Shown here piece by piece: positions 56,160 through 64,000 of a stretch of 64,000 bases of DNA (position 1 is its first letter; the number at the start of each line of letters is the position of its first letter). The stretch is from assembly GCF_011742555.1 (NCBI RefSeq), contig NZ_JAAQQR010000005.1, positions 1 through 64,000 of the forward strand, written 5' to 3'. The stretch comes from Luteibacter jiangsuensis. GTDB lineage: Bacteria; Pseudomonadota; Gammaproteobacteria; Xanthomonadales; Rhodanobacteraceae. A program made the position numbers and the translations under genes. Below the pieces are notes generated by a model. That model did no database searches. It worked only from the letters and a program-made list of their open reading frames with translations, and was not told the origin of the DNA.

Positions 56160-56798
56160 ATGCCAGTCGCCCCAAACGATGCCTTGAAGCCGCGAAAAAC
56201 ACCCCGTCAGGCCCGTTCGGCGGCCACCGTCGCGGCCATTTTCGAGGCCACGATTCAGGTTTTGCTGACCGACGGCTACCACGGCCTCACCACGACCCGG
56301 GTGGCCACTCGGGCAGGCGTCTCCGTCGGCACCATGTACCAGTACTTTCCGCACCGGCAGGCCCTGCTTTACGCGGTGCTCGAGGATTACCTCGAGGAGG
56401 TCATCAAGGCGCTTCAGAACGCATCGGATGCGTTCTCCGGCAAACCCGTGGCGCAGATGGCGGAAGGCCTCAGCCGTGCCTACCTCGACGCGAAGCTGCG
56501 GGGCATGCCGGGTACGCGGGCGCTCTACGTTGTGGCCGCCGAGCTGGAGACGGCGCCCCTGGTCGACGACATCGTCGAGCGTGCCGAGCACATCATCTTC
56601 CGCGCCTTGGCGACGGTCAGCGACGCGACGTTCGACGACCTCCACAAGGTGACCTACGCGTTGCGTGTCCTGATGGTCGGCACGGTACGCGCGGTACTCG
56701 AGGGCGACGCCTCGCCGGCATCCGTCGCCACGCTGCGCAGCGAACTGCCGCTGATGTGCAAGGCGTACCTTGTCGGCGCGTCGAGGCCGCGATCCTAA
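56160..56798 (+). CDS. TetR-family transcriptional regulator
   Basis: A 212-residue TetR protein. The helix-turn-helix is ATIQVLLTDGYHGLTTTRVATRAGVSVGTMYQYFPHRQALL (in parts, residues 35-80). The ligand domain follows with TRALYVVAAELETAPLV. ATG 56160 lacks an obvious ribosome site but gives the normal N-terminus; an upstream TTG is less likely. A loose inverted repeat CCCA-N7-TGGG at 56117-56131 in the shared promoter gap may be its operator. Its stop overlaps that of the convergent hydrolase gene. Confidence 0.9.
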   Translation: MPVAPNDALKPRKTPRQARSAATVAAIFEATIQVLLTDGYHGLTTTRVATRAGVSVGTMYQYFPHRQALLYAVLEDYLEEVIKALQNASDAFSGKPVAQMAEGLSRAYLDAKLRGMPGTRALYVVAAELETAPLVDDIVERAEHIIFRALATVSDATFDDLHKVTYALRVLMVGTVRAVLEGDASPASVATLRSELPLMCKAYLVGASRPRS

Positions 56799-57901
56799 CG
56801 TGCCGGTGGCACAGGCGTACCCTGCCCTGCTGCCCGCGGCGTCATGCCCTTGAACAGCTGCAGGGCCTGACGGATGGCGGCATCGTGGGCCGCGGCCTGG
56901 TGCTTCGCCTGCGCGCACTGCGGCACCACCTGTCGCGCGGCGGGCTGGCACGTGGCCAGGAAGTCGTAATGCGTCACGAGGGGTAACACGTCTTCACGGG
57001 CGCCAGGAATCGCTTGGGCCGCGACGCTCGCATTGGTCGCGGCAGGGGCGACCGTATCCGCGTCACCCACCACGATAGACACGGGTACCGTCATACGTGG
57101 CAGCGACGCGGGATCCAGCGCCTGGACCAGCGCCGGCGCCATGGCAAAGGCGGCGCGCACGCCCGGTATGGAATGATCCGCGGGTGCGTCGGCGAGGCGG
57201 GCCCGAATCTTCGGATCGGCGAGGGCCGCGTCGGCATCGCGGGCCGCGAGTGAGGGCGCTTCGAGCTGTGGCGCGCACACCCCATCGTCGGGATGCGCCT
57301 TGCAGAACGCCACGAAATGATCGACATCGACGCGCGCGCCGGCCGCGACCAGTGCAGCGAAACCTCCCGCGGAGAAGCCGGCAACGCCCAGTCGTGACGC
57401 ATCCAGGTGCGGTCCGATAACGTCGTCCCGACGCATCGCGTTCCAGGCGGCCTTCAGGTCTTCCGCCCGCTCCCACCACAACGCGGCGCCGGCACCGGTG
57501 ATGGGGCCCCGAGCGTTGCTGCCGGGGTGATCGACCGCGATGACGACGAAACCGGCGTCGGCCAATGTCGTGCCGAACCAGCCCATGATCCTGGCCGTGC
57601 CACCGAAGCCGTGCGAGAGCAGCACCACCGGGTGGCGGCCGTTCGCCACGGGTGCGTCCGGCGCGGCCCTGCCGCTGTCGAAAAGCGGCCGGTCGGGTGG
57701 CCCGATCAGTAACGGTTTTTCGATGGCGCCGTCGGTGGCGGGATACCAGACGGTGATGGCGACACGCGGCGAACCCGATGCGTCACGGAGGGCGGCGGTC
57801 GGCGTGGTGGTGGAGCGATGCATCTCGCCGACGGCTGCCACTGCCGTGCCCGTGACCAGACAGGCGGCGGTGAGGACGAGAACGCGGGTCAGTCGATTCA
57901 T
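56795..57901 (-). CDS. Secreted alpha/beta-hydrolase (dienelactone hydrolase/PAF-acetylhydrolase-like)
   Basis: A 368-residue hydrolase with a signal peptide (residues 1-22, TAVA). HPVVLLSHGFGGTARIMGWFG holds the oxyanion region, the nucleophile elbow is GVAGFSAGGFAAL, the acid is likely in VVGDADTVAP, and the His in LVTHYDFL. The opening RVAITVWYPATDGA is typical of the PAF-acetylhydrolase-like group. Last gene of a minus-strand run SDR, AraC, hydrolase; it starts 18 nt after the AraC gene. Confidence 0.88.
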   Translation of the reverse strand: MNRLTRVLVLTAACLVTGTAVAAVGEMHRSTTTPTAALRDASGSPRVAITVWYPATDGAIEKPLLIGPPDRPLFDSGRAAPDAPVANGRHPVVLLSHGFGGTARIMGWFGTTLADAGFVVIAVDHPGSNARGPITGAGAALWWERAEDLKAAWNAMRRDDVIGPHLDASRLGVAGFSAGGFAALVAAGARVDVDHFVAFCKAHPDDGVCAPQLEAPSLAARDADAALADPKIRARLADAPADHSIPGVRAAFAMAPALVQALDPASLPRMTVPVSIVVGDADTVAPAATNASVAAQAIPGAREDVLPLVTHYDFLATCQPAARQVVPQCAQAKHQAAAHDAAIRQALQLFKGMTPRAAGQGTPVPPAR

Positions 57902-57919
57902 CGGAAGTCCTTCGGCACG

Positions 57920-58744
57920 TCATTCAATGGGTACGCAGATATCCACGCCGCCTTCGCCGGTCGCGGTGTCGAACGATGCGTCGTAACGCTCGAAATCGGG
58001 GGCATCGATGGCACGCAGACCCGACGCGGGCAACCACTCGTCCATCATGGCTCGCCATGTGAGAGGGATGGATCCGATGTGCGCGGCGTGCCTCGCGACT
58101 GCATAGCGTCGTTGTGCGAGCCGCAGCGTGTGGTGGCCAGGCAGGGCCTCGGCGAGGCGCGATATGGGATGGCCGGCGAGGTACTCCACGCAGCCATCGT
58201 CGTCCCCGGCCGCAAACACGCCATACGCCGGCGCAGTTGGAGCGCGACCATCCAGCTGGCCGAACAGGTCTTGCCACTGGGCGGGAATACCTGCCGTGTC
58301 GCTTGCCCGGTACGGACGGCTGACGCCCGAGAGCAATAGCGGACCGATGGTCTCGACACGCAACGCCGCCAGCGCGGGCGCCGGCTCCTCGATCACACGC
58401 AGGGGTGCAACGGTGTCCAGGCCGTCGAGAGAGGCCTGTTTACGGACCTCTTCCGGCGTCCGTCCGAAGGCATCACGGAACGCGCGCGTGAAGGCCTCGT
58501 GCGATCCGTAGCCCGCCGACAGCGCGACATCGAGAATGTCAGTAGCTCCGTCCGCCAGGGTCGCCGCCGCCTGGCTGAGCCGCCGCATGCGCAGGTATCT
58601 GACCACGGACCACCCGGTGGCCGCCTGGAACAGGCGTGAGAGGTGAAACGTGGATACGCCCGCAGCCCGTGCCACGTCCGTCAGCGCAAGCGCCTGTCCC
58701 GAATGACTTTCGATGTACCAAAGCGCACGTTGCACCGCCGCCAT
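57920..58744 (-). CDS. AraC regulator with GyrI-like effector domain
   Basis: A 274-residue Rob/SoxS-related regulator. The AraC DNA-binding domain is N-terminal (residues 5-105: ALALTDVARAAGVSTFHLSRLFQ; ILDVALSAGYGSHEAFTRAFRDAFG), and residues 120-274 form a GyrI-like ligand-binding domain. This domain order is seen in Rob-type multidrug sensors. It lies 87 nt after an SDR gene and 18 nt before the hydrolase gene, so it may control both. Confidence 0.92.
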   Translation of the reverse strand: MAAVQRALWYIESHSGQALALTDVARAAGVSTFHLSRLFQAATGWSVVRYLRMRRLSQAAATLADGATDILDVALSAGYGSHEAFTRAFRDAFGRTPEEVRKQASLDGLDTVAPLRVIEEPAPALAALRVETIGPLLLSGVSRPYRASDTAGIPAQWQDLFGQLDGRAPTAPAYGVFAAGDDDGCVEYLAGHPISRLAEALPGHHTLRLAQRRYAVARHAAHIGSIPLTWRAMMDEWLPASGLRAIDAPDFERYDASFDTATGEGGVDICVPIE

Positions 58745-58831
58745 ACGTGGTCCCCTTCAGCGAAGGCCCATGCTAGACCACCCGAGGTACCGTCATTTGA
58801 TCGCGCTTGCTCTTCGTGCCCCGGAAAGCTG

Positions 58832-59806
58832 CTACCGCGTCAGCGATTCGCTCATGCCCCACAGCCTGTCGGCCGCGACGGGGTCGATGGCCCATGGCCT
58901 CACGCCGCGAATCATGCCCGTCGGGTCGTTTGCGGCATCGGCATCGGACATCACTGGCGCCACATCGTTGTCCTCGCAATAGACGCCACCGATGCCCTCC
59001 AATCGAGGATCGGTGGCCGCCCATACGCTTGTCGACGCACCCTGGCAAACGTTCTTCATACCGCGCGATGGATCTATCACCGGCCTCCCCTGGTCGTCGA
59101 TGGCGCCTCGCGCGATCAGGTCTTCCCGGCTCATGTGGCGCGCGAGGTCCGTGACAATCGCACCCGGGTGAACGGCGAAGGCACGTATTCCCACCGACCG
59201 CCCACGCGCGTCCAGGCCGACAGCAAACAACACGTTTGCCGTCTTCGACTGGCCGTAGGCCACCCAGGGATCGTAAGGACGCGAATTGAAGTGGGGATCG
59301 TCGAAATCGACGCCTGCGATCCGGTGTCCTCGCGAGGACACCGATACGACTCGCGCGCCATTCGCACGAGCCAGCGCAGGCCATAGTCGCGCCGTCAGCT
59401 GAAAGTGTCCGAGGTGGTTCGTGGTGAACTGCATCTCGTACCCGCGTGCATCGCGCGCAAGCGGACAAGCCATGATGCCGGCGCTACAAACGAGGATATG
59501 GAGTGGTTCGCCAGTACTGAGGAAACGGGCTGCGAAATCGTCGATCGACCCGGGATCCACCAGGTCCATGGGTTCGATCTCGACGTCGATGCCCGCCAGC
59601 GTCCGCCTTGCCTTGGCAAGATCGCGCGCGGGCACCACCACCCGCGCACCGGCCTCCCGCAGTGCGCGGGTAGTCTCGACACCGATGCCCGAGTAGCCGC
59701 CGGTAACAATAGCCGTGCGGTCCGAAAGGTCGATACCGGCTAGCACATCGGACGCCGTGGCGGCGGCGGTGAACCTGCTGCCGATGGGATGCTGGTGGCT
59801 GGACAT
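58832..59806 (-). CDS. SDR-family oxidoreductase (retinol-dehydrogenase/WWOX-like)
   Basis: A 324-residue extended-length SDR. TGGYSGIGVETTRALREAG is the nucleotide-binding segment, VCSAGIMACPL replaces NNAG, FTTNHLGHFQLTARL and VVSVSSRGHRIAG carry the Asn and Ser, and YGQSKTANVLFAVGL holds Tyr-x-x-x-Lys, the pattern of retinol-dehydrogenase-like members. ATG 59806 has AGGAG ten bases upstream. Divergent from an AraC gene with a clear operator between them. Confidence 0.9.
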   Translation of the reverse strand: MSSHQHPIGSRFTAAATASDVLAGIDLSDRTAIVTGGYSGIGVETTRALREAGARVVVPARDLAKARRTLAGIDVEIEPMDLVDPGSIDDFAARFLSTGEPLHILVCSAGIMACPLARDARGYEMQFTTNHLGHFQLTARLWPALARANGARVVSVSSRGHRIAGVDFDDPHFNSRPYDPWVAYGQSKTANVLFAVGLDARGRSVGIRAFAVHPGAIVTDLARHMSREDLIARGAIDDQGRPVIDPSRGMKNVCQGASTSVWAATDPRLEGIGGVYCEDNDVAPVMSDADAANDPTGMIRGVRPWAIDPVAADRLWGMSESLTR

Positions 59807-59858
59807 GGGGAAGCTCTCCTGGAAGATGCTACTCAAGGTAGTGGCCGTCCGCCGTACG

Positions 59859-59885
59859 ATGAATGCTTGAAAATACGGCATTCAT
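59859..59885. promoter_or_regulatory. 27-bp inverted-repeat operator between SDR and AraC genes
   Basis: ATGAATGC-N11-GCATTCAT is a perfect 8-bp inverted repeat in the divergent gap, and a third half-site ATGAATGA occurs at 59902, the likely AraC start. The 11-nt spacer puts the arms about two helical turns apart. The neighbouring AraC protein is the likely binder. Because ATG 59863 and ATG 59884 fall within this element, the AraC start at 59902 is favoured. Confidence 0.65.
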
Positions 59886-59901
59886 GTTCGATCGTTCGTT
59901 T

Positions 59902-60843
59902 ATGAATGACCCCATCTCAGATATCCTGCGGCTGGCCAGCGCCGAGTCCGTGGTCTCCGGCGGCTTCACGGCCGGCGGAGACTGGGCGGTGCGGTTCCCT
60001 GCGCCCGATCGCCTCAAGTTCTTCGCCGCGGTTCGCGGCGAACTCTGGCTGGGTCTCGAGACAGAGGGCACGACGGCAACGCGCGTCACGGCCGGCGACG
60101 TACTTTTGCTGACGGCGCCAGAACGCTTCACGCTCGGCTCCGACCTCTCGCGCACCCCCATCGACGCGCAAGCGGTATTCGCGGAGCAGTCCCGGCCTAT
60201 CGTCGACGCAGGCGGCGGGGACGACGTCTTGATGATCGGCGGCCACGTACGTTTCGACACGGCTTACGCGCCGATGGTGACCGAAGCCCTGCCACCCCTC
60301 ATCCACATCCGTGGCGACACACCGGACGCGTCACCGATGCGCTGGATCATCGATCGCATGGTGGACGAGAGCACCGAGGACCTGCCGGGCGGCGGTCTGG
60401 CGTCGGCGCAGCTGGCGCATCTGCTGTTCATCCACGTGCTGCGTGCGCATCTCGCCGCCGGTGGTGCCGTGCGACCCGGCTGGCTGCGCCTCGCTGTGGA
60501 CCCGCGTCTGGCACCGGCGCTCAGGCTCATGCACACGGCACCCGGCAAGAACTGGCGCCTGGACCAGCTGGCGCAGGCATCGGCCATGTCGCGCACCATC
60601 TTCGCTCAGCGCTTTCGCTCGGCCGGCGGCATCGCACCGCTCGCCTATCTCGCGCACTGGCGCATGCGCCTTGCCACACGTGCCTTGCGCCATGGCGACG
60701 CGACCGTCGCTTCGCTGGCCCGCGACCTTGGCTACGCGTCGGAAAGCGCGTTCAGCCATGCGTTCAAGCGCATCGTCGGTGTGTCGCCCAGCCACTACGC
60801 AGCGTCGCAGTCGTATAATGGCCGGGTGTCTCACCGGCGGTAA
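59902..60843 (+). CDS. AraC-family regulator with N-terminal cupin
   Basis: A 313-residue regulator. The N-terminal cupin-like domain starts NDPISDILRLASAESVVSGGFTAGGDW (in part), the form seen in AraC proteins next to SDR genes. The C-terminal AraC domain has WRLDQLAQASAMSRTIFAQRF and VASLARDLGYASESAFSHAFKRIVG. The start at ATG 59902 matches family members; ATG 59884 or 59863 would fall in the operator. Likely activates the divergent SDR gene in response to a small molecule. Confidence 0.9.
   Translation: MNDPISDILRLASAESVVSGGFTAGGDWAVRFPAPDRLKFFAAVRGELWLGLETEGTTATRVTAGDVLLLTAPERFTLGSDLSRTPIDAQAVFAEQSRPIVDAGGGDDVLMIGGHVRFDTAYAPMVTEALPPLIHIRGDTPDASPMRWIIDRMVDESTEDLPGGGLASAQLAHLLFIHVLRAHLAAGGAVRPGWLRLAVDPRLAPALRLMHTAPGKNWRLDQLAQASAMSRTIFAQRFRSAGGIAPLAYLAHWRMRLATRALRHGDATVASLARDLGYASESAFSHAFKRIVGVSPSHYAASQSYNGRVSHRR
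60814..60819 (+). promoter_or_regulatory. Consensus -10 box ahead of yjdM
   Basis: TATAAT lies inside the last codons of the AraC gene, 86 nt before the GTG of the zinc-ribbon gene. A clear -35 hexamer is not visible at the right spacing, so this is a partial promoter call. Confidence 0.4.
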
Positions 60844-60905
60844 CCGGGTGAACATGCGCACCCCACCCGTGGGTGCTCCCTGCCCCCACATCTACAGAGA
60901 TCCCC

Positions 60906-61253
60906 GTGACAACATCCGCCATCCCCGCGTGCCCGCAGTGCGGCATGGAAAACACCTATCCCGACGGGGACATGTACATCTGCGCCGATTGTGCGCACGA
61001 GTGGCCGCAGCGGCCGGCGGACATCGACGAACAGGGTGCCGTGACGCGCGATGTCCATGGTAATCCCCTCAATAACGGCGACACGGTCGTGGTGATCAAG
61101 GACCTGAAGGTCAAGGGGTCGTCGATTCCCCTCAAGCAGGGCACCGTCATCCGCAACATCCGCCTCGTCGAAGGCGACGCCGAGCACATCGAAGGTAGCT
61201 CGGACAAGATCAAGGGTCTGGTACTCAAGGTCTGCTTTCTGAAGAAGGCCTAG
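60906..61253 (+). CDS. yjdM: PhnA/YjdM-type zinc-ribbon protein
   Basis: A 115-residue protein matching PhnA (YjdM). The N-terminal zinc ribbon is CPQCGMENTYPDGDMYICADCAHEW, two Cys-x-x-Cys pairs, and the C-terminal half is the PhnA beta-barrel (NGDTVVVIKDLKVKGSS; LKQGTVIRNIRLV; GLVLKVCFLKKA). Despite its name it is not part of the phosphonate pathway, and its function is poorly known. GTG 60906 is chosen by family length. Its stop overlaps the convergent CheW-repeat gene by four bases. Confidence 0.92.
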   Translation: MTTSAIPACPQCGMENTYPDGDMYICADCAHEWPQRPADIDEQGAVTRDVHGNPLNNGDTVVVIKDLKVKGSSIPLKQGTVIRNIRLVEGDAEHIEGSSDKIKGLVLKVCFLKKA

Positions 61254-62749
61254 CCCGTCAGCCGTTGCATGAGCGAGAGCACGTCCAGAAGCAGAACGCT
61301 GCCGTGCTCCGGCGAGTCGATCACTTCGTGGAGGTCCTGCTTCAGCTCGGGATCCAGGTGATTCGCGACCAGCGACGGAATGCGGATCTTCGCGCCCGGC
61401 TCGATGCCGACGATGCTCTCCACCGAAGCGACCGTCAGCCCGTACCTGTGCCCGTTGTGCTGGACGACGAGTATCTTCGGGTTGTCGAGGCTTTCCGTCG
61501 TGTCCATGCCGTAGAGGGTGCGCAGGTCGACGACGGTGGTCAGCGACCTGCCGTCGTTGACCACACCGCAGACATGCGGCGGCGCGCCCGGCGGTCTCAC
61601 CAGGGCGCCATGGGATTCGACGATCTCGACGACCTGTTCGATGCGCACGGCCATCAGCCGATCGAGCCTGAATATCAGCCACGTTTCTCGCGATGGCTTG
61701 CTGCGCGTTTCCGTGCGCCGGGTGTTCTCTTCCCCCACAAGATAGAGATCGTGGTGACCCTTGGCGAGGTGCGCCATGTAGGGGTCCGCGAAAAGAGCCT
61801 CCGTGCCGATGACGGTCACATCCTGCATACCGGAGGCGCGCCGGTTGATGCAGTGGCCCAGTATTCCCGTTTGCCCGCTGACGATGGGCAGAGGCAGGAG
61901 CTGCTCGTCCGTATAACTGACGATGCTTTCGATGTCGTCCACCAACAGCCCCACATGGCCATCGCCCTTGCGCAGTACGACGACACGCCGCAAGTCCTCC
62001 ACGTCGGGATCCTGGTGCTCGACGGCGCCGGAACTCTCCAGCCCAAGGAAGCGGGCGAGATCGACCACAGGCACGGCGGCGCCACGGAGCTCGAGCCACC
62101 CGTGACACATCGCATCCGAAAGCACCGAATGTTCGAGGGTCGGGAGCCGAACGATCTCGTGGATGTCCTCCATGGGGATGGCAAGAAGGCGCCCGTCGAC
62201 ATGGAACGAGACCACCTTGCGAACCCTGGCGGGCGCGCGGCGACGATGGTCCAACTGGAAAGCGCGCGGGCGCGGCACCTGGGGTAAACCGGGAACGCGG
62301 GCCAGCGCCGTGGCTGAGAGCACCTGGACGATACGGCTCTCCAGATCGAATGCACCCTCGATCAAGCCGTTCGCATCGCCTTCCGCTGCGAACGACACTA
62401 CCTGCGAACTATCCAGCCGCAGCATCTCCCCGGTTCGATCGAAGCAAATGCCCAGCAATGTGTGCTCGGACTTCACCACCGCGACCCGGCGGTCCCGCAC
62501 GCTATCGGCTTCCGCAAGACCGAGAAGCCTGTCGAGGCTCAGCACGGGCACCATCGTACCTCGCAGCATGAACAAGCCCGCTACATAATCGGGCGCAAGC
62601 GGAACCCTGGTAATGGCTTCGGGAAGGTTCACTACCTCCTGCAACGCGTCGACAGGCAGGGCCAACTCCAGGCCACCGACATGGAACGACCCGAAAAGTC
62701 GTATATCGTGACGGGAGTGAGCAGCGACATTGGGTAAAGGAAGGCCCAC
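61250..62749 (-). CDS. Triple CheW-domain chemotaxis protein
   Basis: A 499-residue protein built from three tandem CheW domains at about 15-155, 175-330 and 345-499. Each shows the CheW pattern, for example ALPVDALQEVVNLPEAITRVPLAPDYVAGLFMLRG (in part), LAIPMEDIHEIVRLP and MAVRIEQVVEIVESHGALVRPPGAPPHVCGVVNDGRS. There is no CheY-like or kinase domain. It is likely a scaffold coupling several receptors or kinases. GTG 62749 has AGGGG upstream. Third gene in order cheR, cheD, cheW3. Confidence 0.88.
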   Translation of the reverse strand: MGLPLPNVAAHSRHDIRLFGSFHVGGLELALPVDALQEVVNLPEAITRVPLAPDYVAGLFMLRGTMVPVLSLDRLLGLAEADSVRDRRVAVVKSEHTLLGICFDRTGEMLRLDSSQVVSFAAEGDANGLIEGAFDLESRIVQVLSATALARVPGLPQVPRPRAFQLDHRRRAPARVRKVVSFHVDGRLLAIPMEDIHEIVRLPTLEHSVLSDAMCHGWLELRGAAVPVVDLARFLGLESSGAVEHQDPDVEDLRRVVVLRKGDGHVGLLVDDIESIVSYTDEQLLPLPIVSGQTGILGHCINRRASGMQDVTVIGTEALFADPYMAHLAKGHHDLYLVGEENTRRTETRSKPSRETWLIFRLDRLMAVRIEQVVEIVESHGALVRPPGAPPHVCGVVNDGRSLTTVVDLRTLYGMDTTESLDNPKILVVQHNGHRYGLTVASVESIVGIEPGAKIRIPSLVANHLDPELKQDLHEVIDSPEHGSVLLLDVLSLMQRLTG

Positions 62750-62759
62750 GGTGAATCCC

Positions 62760-63233
62760 CTATATGATGCGCTCGAAGGTACGGACGACGTATTGCTGGG
62801 TGTCGCAGTGGATGCTCAACTGGCGGCCGGCATGCCCCCCGATATCGACGTGAACGATGCGAATGCCGGCATCGTCCAGAAGCCGCCTCGCCGCTCGCGT
62901 GTTGAGCTCGCCGATGCTTCCGTGCGTCGCCGACCACGTCTGTTTCATCATCAGGGCTCCCCCTGCGATCACGGCGGTCAGCTCCTCATGATCCTTGGCC
63001 GTTGCCCCTAGCAACGCCAGCAAGGAAGGGATCGCGTCGGTGACATACTTGGCGGAGCCCTCCTTGGGGGTGGCTGAGGACTCCGGTAGCAGGCAGTGCG
63101 CAAGGGCCGACAACCCCTTCTTCTGCCAGAGGATGCCGATCCCGACGCACGAACCCAAGGTACTACGGAGGATTTTTGCGCTACTTCCAAGCCGCACCTC
63201 GCACATGCCGACATGGACATCGATCCCCGTCAT
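62760..63233 (-). CDS. cheD: Chemoreceptor glutamine deamidase CheD
   Basis: A 157-residue CheD. The catalytic Cys29 is in TLGSCVGI and the His46 in LAHCLLP, spaced as in other CheD proteins. GALMMKQTW, IGELNTRAARRLLDDAGI and DIGGHAGRQLSIHCDTQ complete the family pattern. It deamidates Gln residues of chemoreceptors. ATG 63233 overlaps the cheR stop by four bases (ATGA), and the CheW gene follows after 10 nt. Confidence 0.95.
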   Translation of the reverse strand: MTGIDVHVGMCEVRLGSSAKILRSTLGSCVGIGILWQKKGLSALAHCLLPESSATPKEGSAKYVTDAIPSLLALLGATAKDHEELTAVIAGGALMMKQTWSATHGSIGELNTRAARRLLDDAGIRIVHVDIGGHAGRQLSIHCDTQQYVVRTFERII

Positions 63234-64000
63234 GTCGCCGGCGCCGAGTTTCGGTATATGAGCGGCTGCTGGAAGACGAGGCCGCTCCGTATCCGGTGCA
63301 GGGACTCGGACTCTCCGATGACCAGCACGGCATTCGGCGCCATCGACCGCCGCACGCTTTCCACCACGGCCTCCTGTCCCGTTTCGTCGAAATAGATGAG
63401 TACGTTGCGCAACAGGACCAGGTCGAAACGATCCGGTCCGCCAAGGCCCTGGTACAGATTGTGCTGTCGGAACGCTATGTTGTTTCTTAGCTCAGGGAGG
63501 GCGCGATAAGCGTTGTCCTGAAGCTCGAAGTACTTCTCCAGCATGTCGCGCCGGCTGCTCTTCAGTCCCTCGGCATTCCTGCCGCGATAGATGCCAGCCG
63601 TGCCGACGTCGAGTACGCCTTGCGCGATGTCGGTGGCTACGATGCGATATGTGAAGTCGCGGTGCTTCAGGCGGAATTCCTCGGCCGTCATCGCCAGCGA
63701 GTACGCCTCCTCCCCGGTGGACGCCGCTGCGGACCAGATGTTCATGGTCTTGCCGGCGTTCGAGCCGTACCAGGCTGGAAAGAAGTCGTCCGTCAGGTAC
63801 TGCCAGACCCGTGCGGTACGAAAGAACGAGGTCTCGTTCGTGGTCACCAGATCGATGAAACGTGCGACTTCGTCTTTCGAACGATCCAGCACAGCGAGGT
63901 ATTCATCGTAGCTCTGTAGCTGAAGCTCCTGAACGCGCCTGCGCAGCCGCCCATGCAGGAGCGTCCATTTGCGCTCGGCCATGACGATGCCCGTGTAGCG
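63230..64000 (-). CDS. cheR: Chemotaxis methyltransferase CheR (5' end beyond window)
   Basis: The visible 256 residues cover most of CheR: KWTLLHGRLRRRVQELQL (N-terminal domain), TTNETSFFR, IWSAAASTGEEAYSLAM (SAM-binding, usually WSAGCSTGEEPYS), and LLRNVLIYFDE. An ATG at 63982 exists, but the frame continues upstream as RYTGIV, matching the normal CheR lead-in before the KxxLLxxRL helix, so the true start is to the right of the window. It methylates chemoreceptor glutamates. First visible gene of cheR-cheD-cheW3. Confidence 0.93.
   Translation of the reverse strand, partial: RYTGIVMAERKWTLLHGRLRRRVQELQLQSYDEYLAVLDRSKDEVARFIDLVTTNETSFFRTARVWQYLTDDFFPAWYGSNAGKTMNIWSAAASTGEEAYSLAMTAEEFRLKHRDFTYRIVATDIAQGVLDVGTAGIYRGRNAEGLKSSRRDMLEKYFELQDNAYRALPELRNNIAFRQHNLYQGLGGPDRFDLVLLRNVLIYFDETGQEAVVESVRRSMAPNAVLVIGESESLHRIRSGLVFQQPLIYRNSAPAT

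Noticed and set aside
1-64000. CRISPR arrays, rRNA genes, insertion sequences or prophage
   Set aside because: No regular spacer-repeat pattern, rRNA segment, transposase, integrase or phage structural gene was recognised on either strand.

Overview
The window looks like chromosome from a GC-rich gammaproteobacterium, most likely a Xanthomonadales/Rhodanobacteraceae member (Luteibacter- or Dyella-like). This rests on base composition, frequent GTG starts, a selenoprotein formate dehydrogenase of the E. coli FdnG type, a TonB receptor coupled to peptide-catabolic enzymes, and many small SDR/AKR-plus-regulator units. The genus is inferred from gene content, not proven.

Region 1 (1 to about 7000) is visibly more AT-rich than the rest, has all genes on the minus strand, and reads as an accessory or defence island. 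It holds a tightly coupled three-gene operon: a CHAT caspase-like protease, an unrecognised Lys/Ala-linker protein, and an LCAT-like serine lipase. It also holds a PD-(D/E)XK nuclease-like protein and a small P-loop kinase/ATPase. A 19-bp imperfect palindrome, CGATTAG-N5-GTTATCG on the minus strand, follows the 3' end of each of the three units (6260, 4389, 547), as if the island were built from cassettes. This is the best candidate in the window for an undescribed system.

Region 2 (7081-10299) has a SnoaL-like protein with a MarR regulator behind a strong palindrome, an NAPE-PLD-type metallo-beta-lactamase-fold hydrolase and a quinone oxidoreductase. Region 3 (10314-24102) is one minus-strand run of nine genes: TonB receptor, serine hydrolase, dipeptide epimerase, POT peptide transporter, MurR/RpiR regulator, serine hydrolase, DUF1611 protein, serine hydrolase, membrane dipeptidase. 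Together they suggest import and breakdown of D-amino-acid-containing peptides such as murein peptides. Region 4 (24284-33142) is a single giant cyclic beta-1,2-glucan synthase-type gene.

Region 5 (33323-37879) has an AKR/SDR/NTF2-fold operon with a convergent LysR regulator and another serine hydrolase. Region 6 (38238-48344) is a complete selenocysteine module. It contains formate dehydrogenase alpha with an in-frame UGA and a clear SECIS hairpin, the beta and gamma subunits, FdhE, SelA, SelB, tRNA-Sec, and convergent SelD; an ArsP-like permease lies divergent to selD.

Region 7 (49474-60843) holds redox and stress-type genes with their regulators (MocR, TetR, two AraC). It includes a five-gene operon cupin-AhpD-HD-SDR-MDR and an AraC gene with an evident operator. 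Region 8 (60906-64000) has a PhnA/YjdM zinc-ribbon protein and a chemotaxis set CheR-CheD-triple CheW; CheR runs off the right edge. No transposase, integrase, CRISPR array or rRNA gene was seen.
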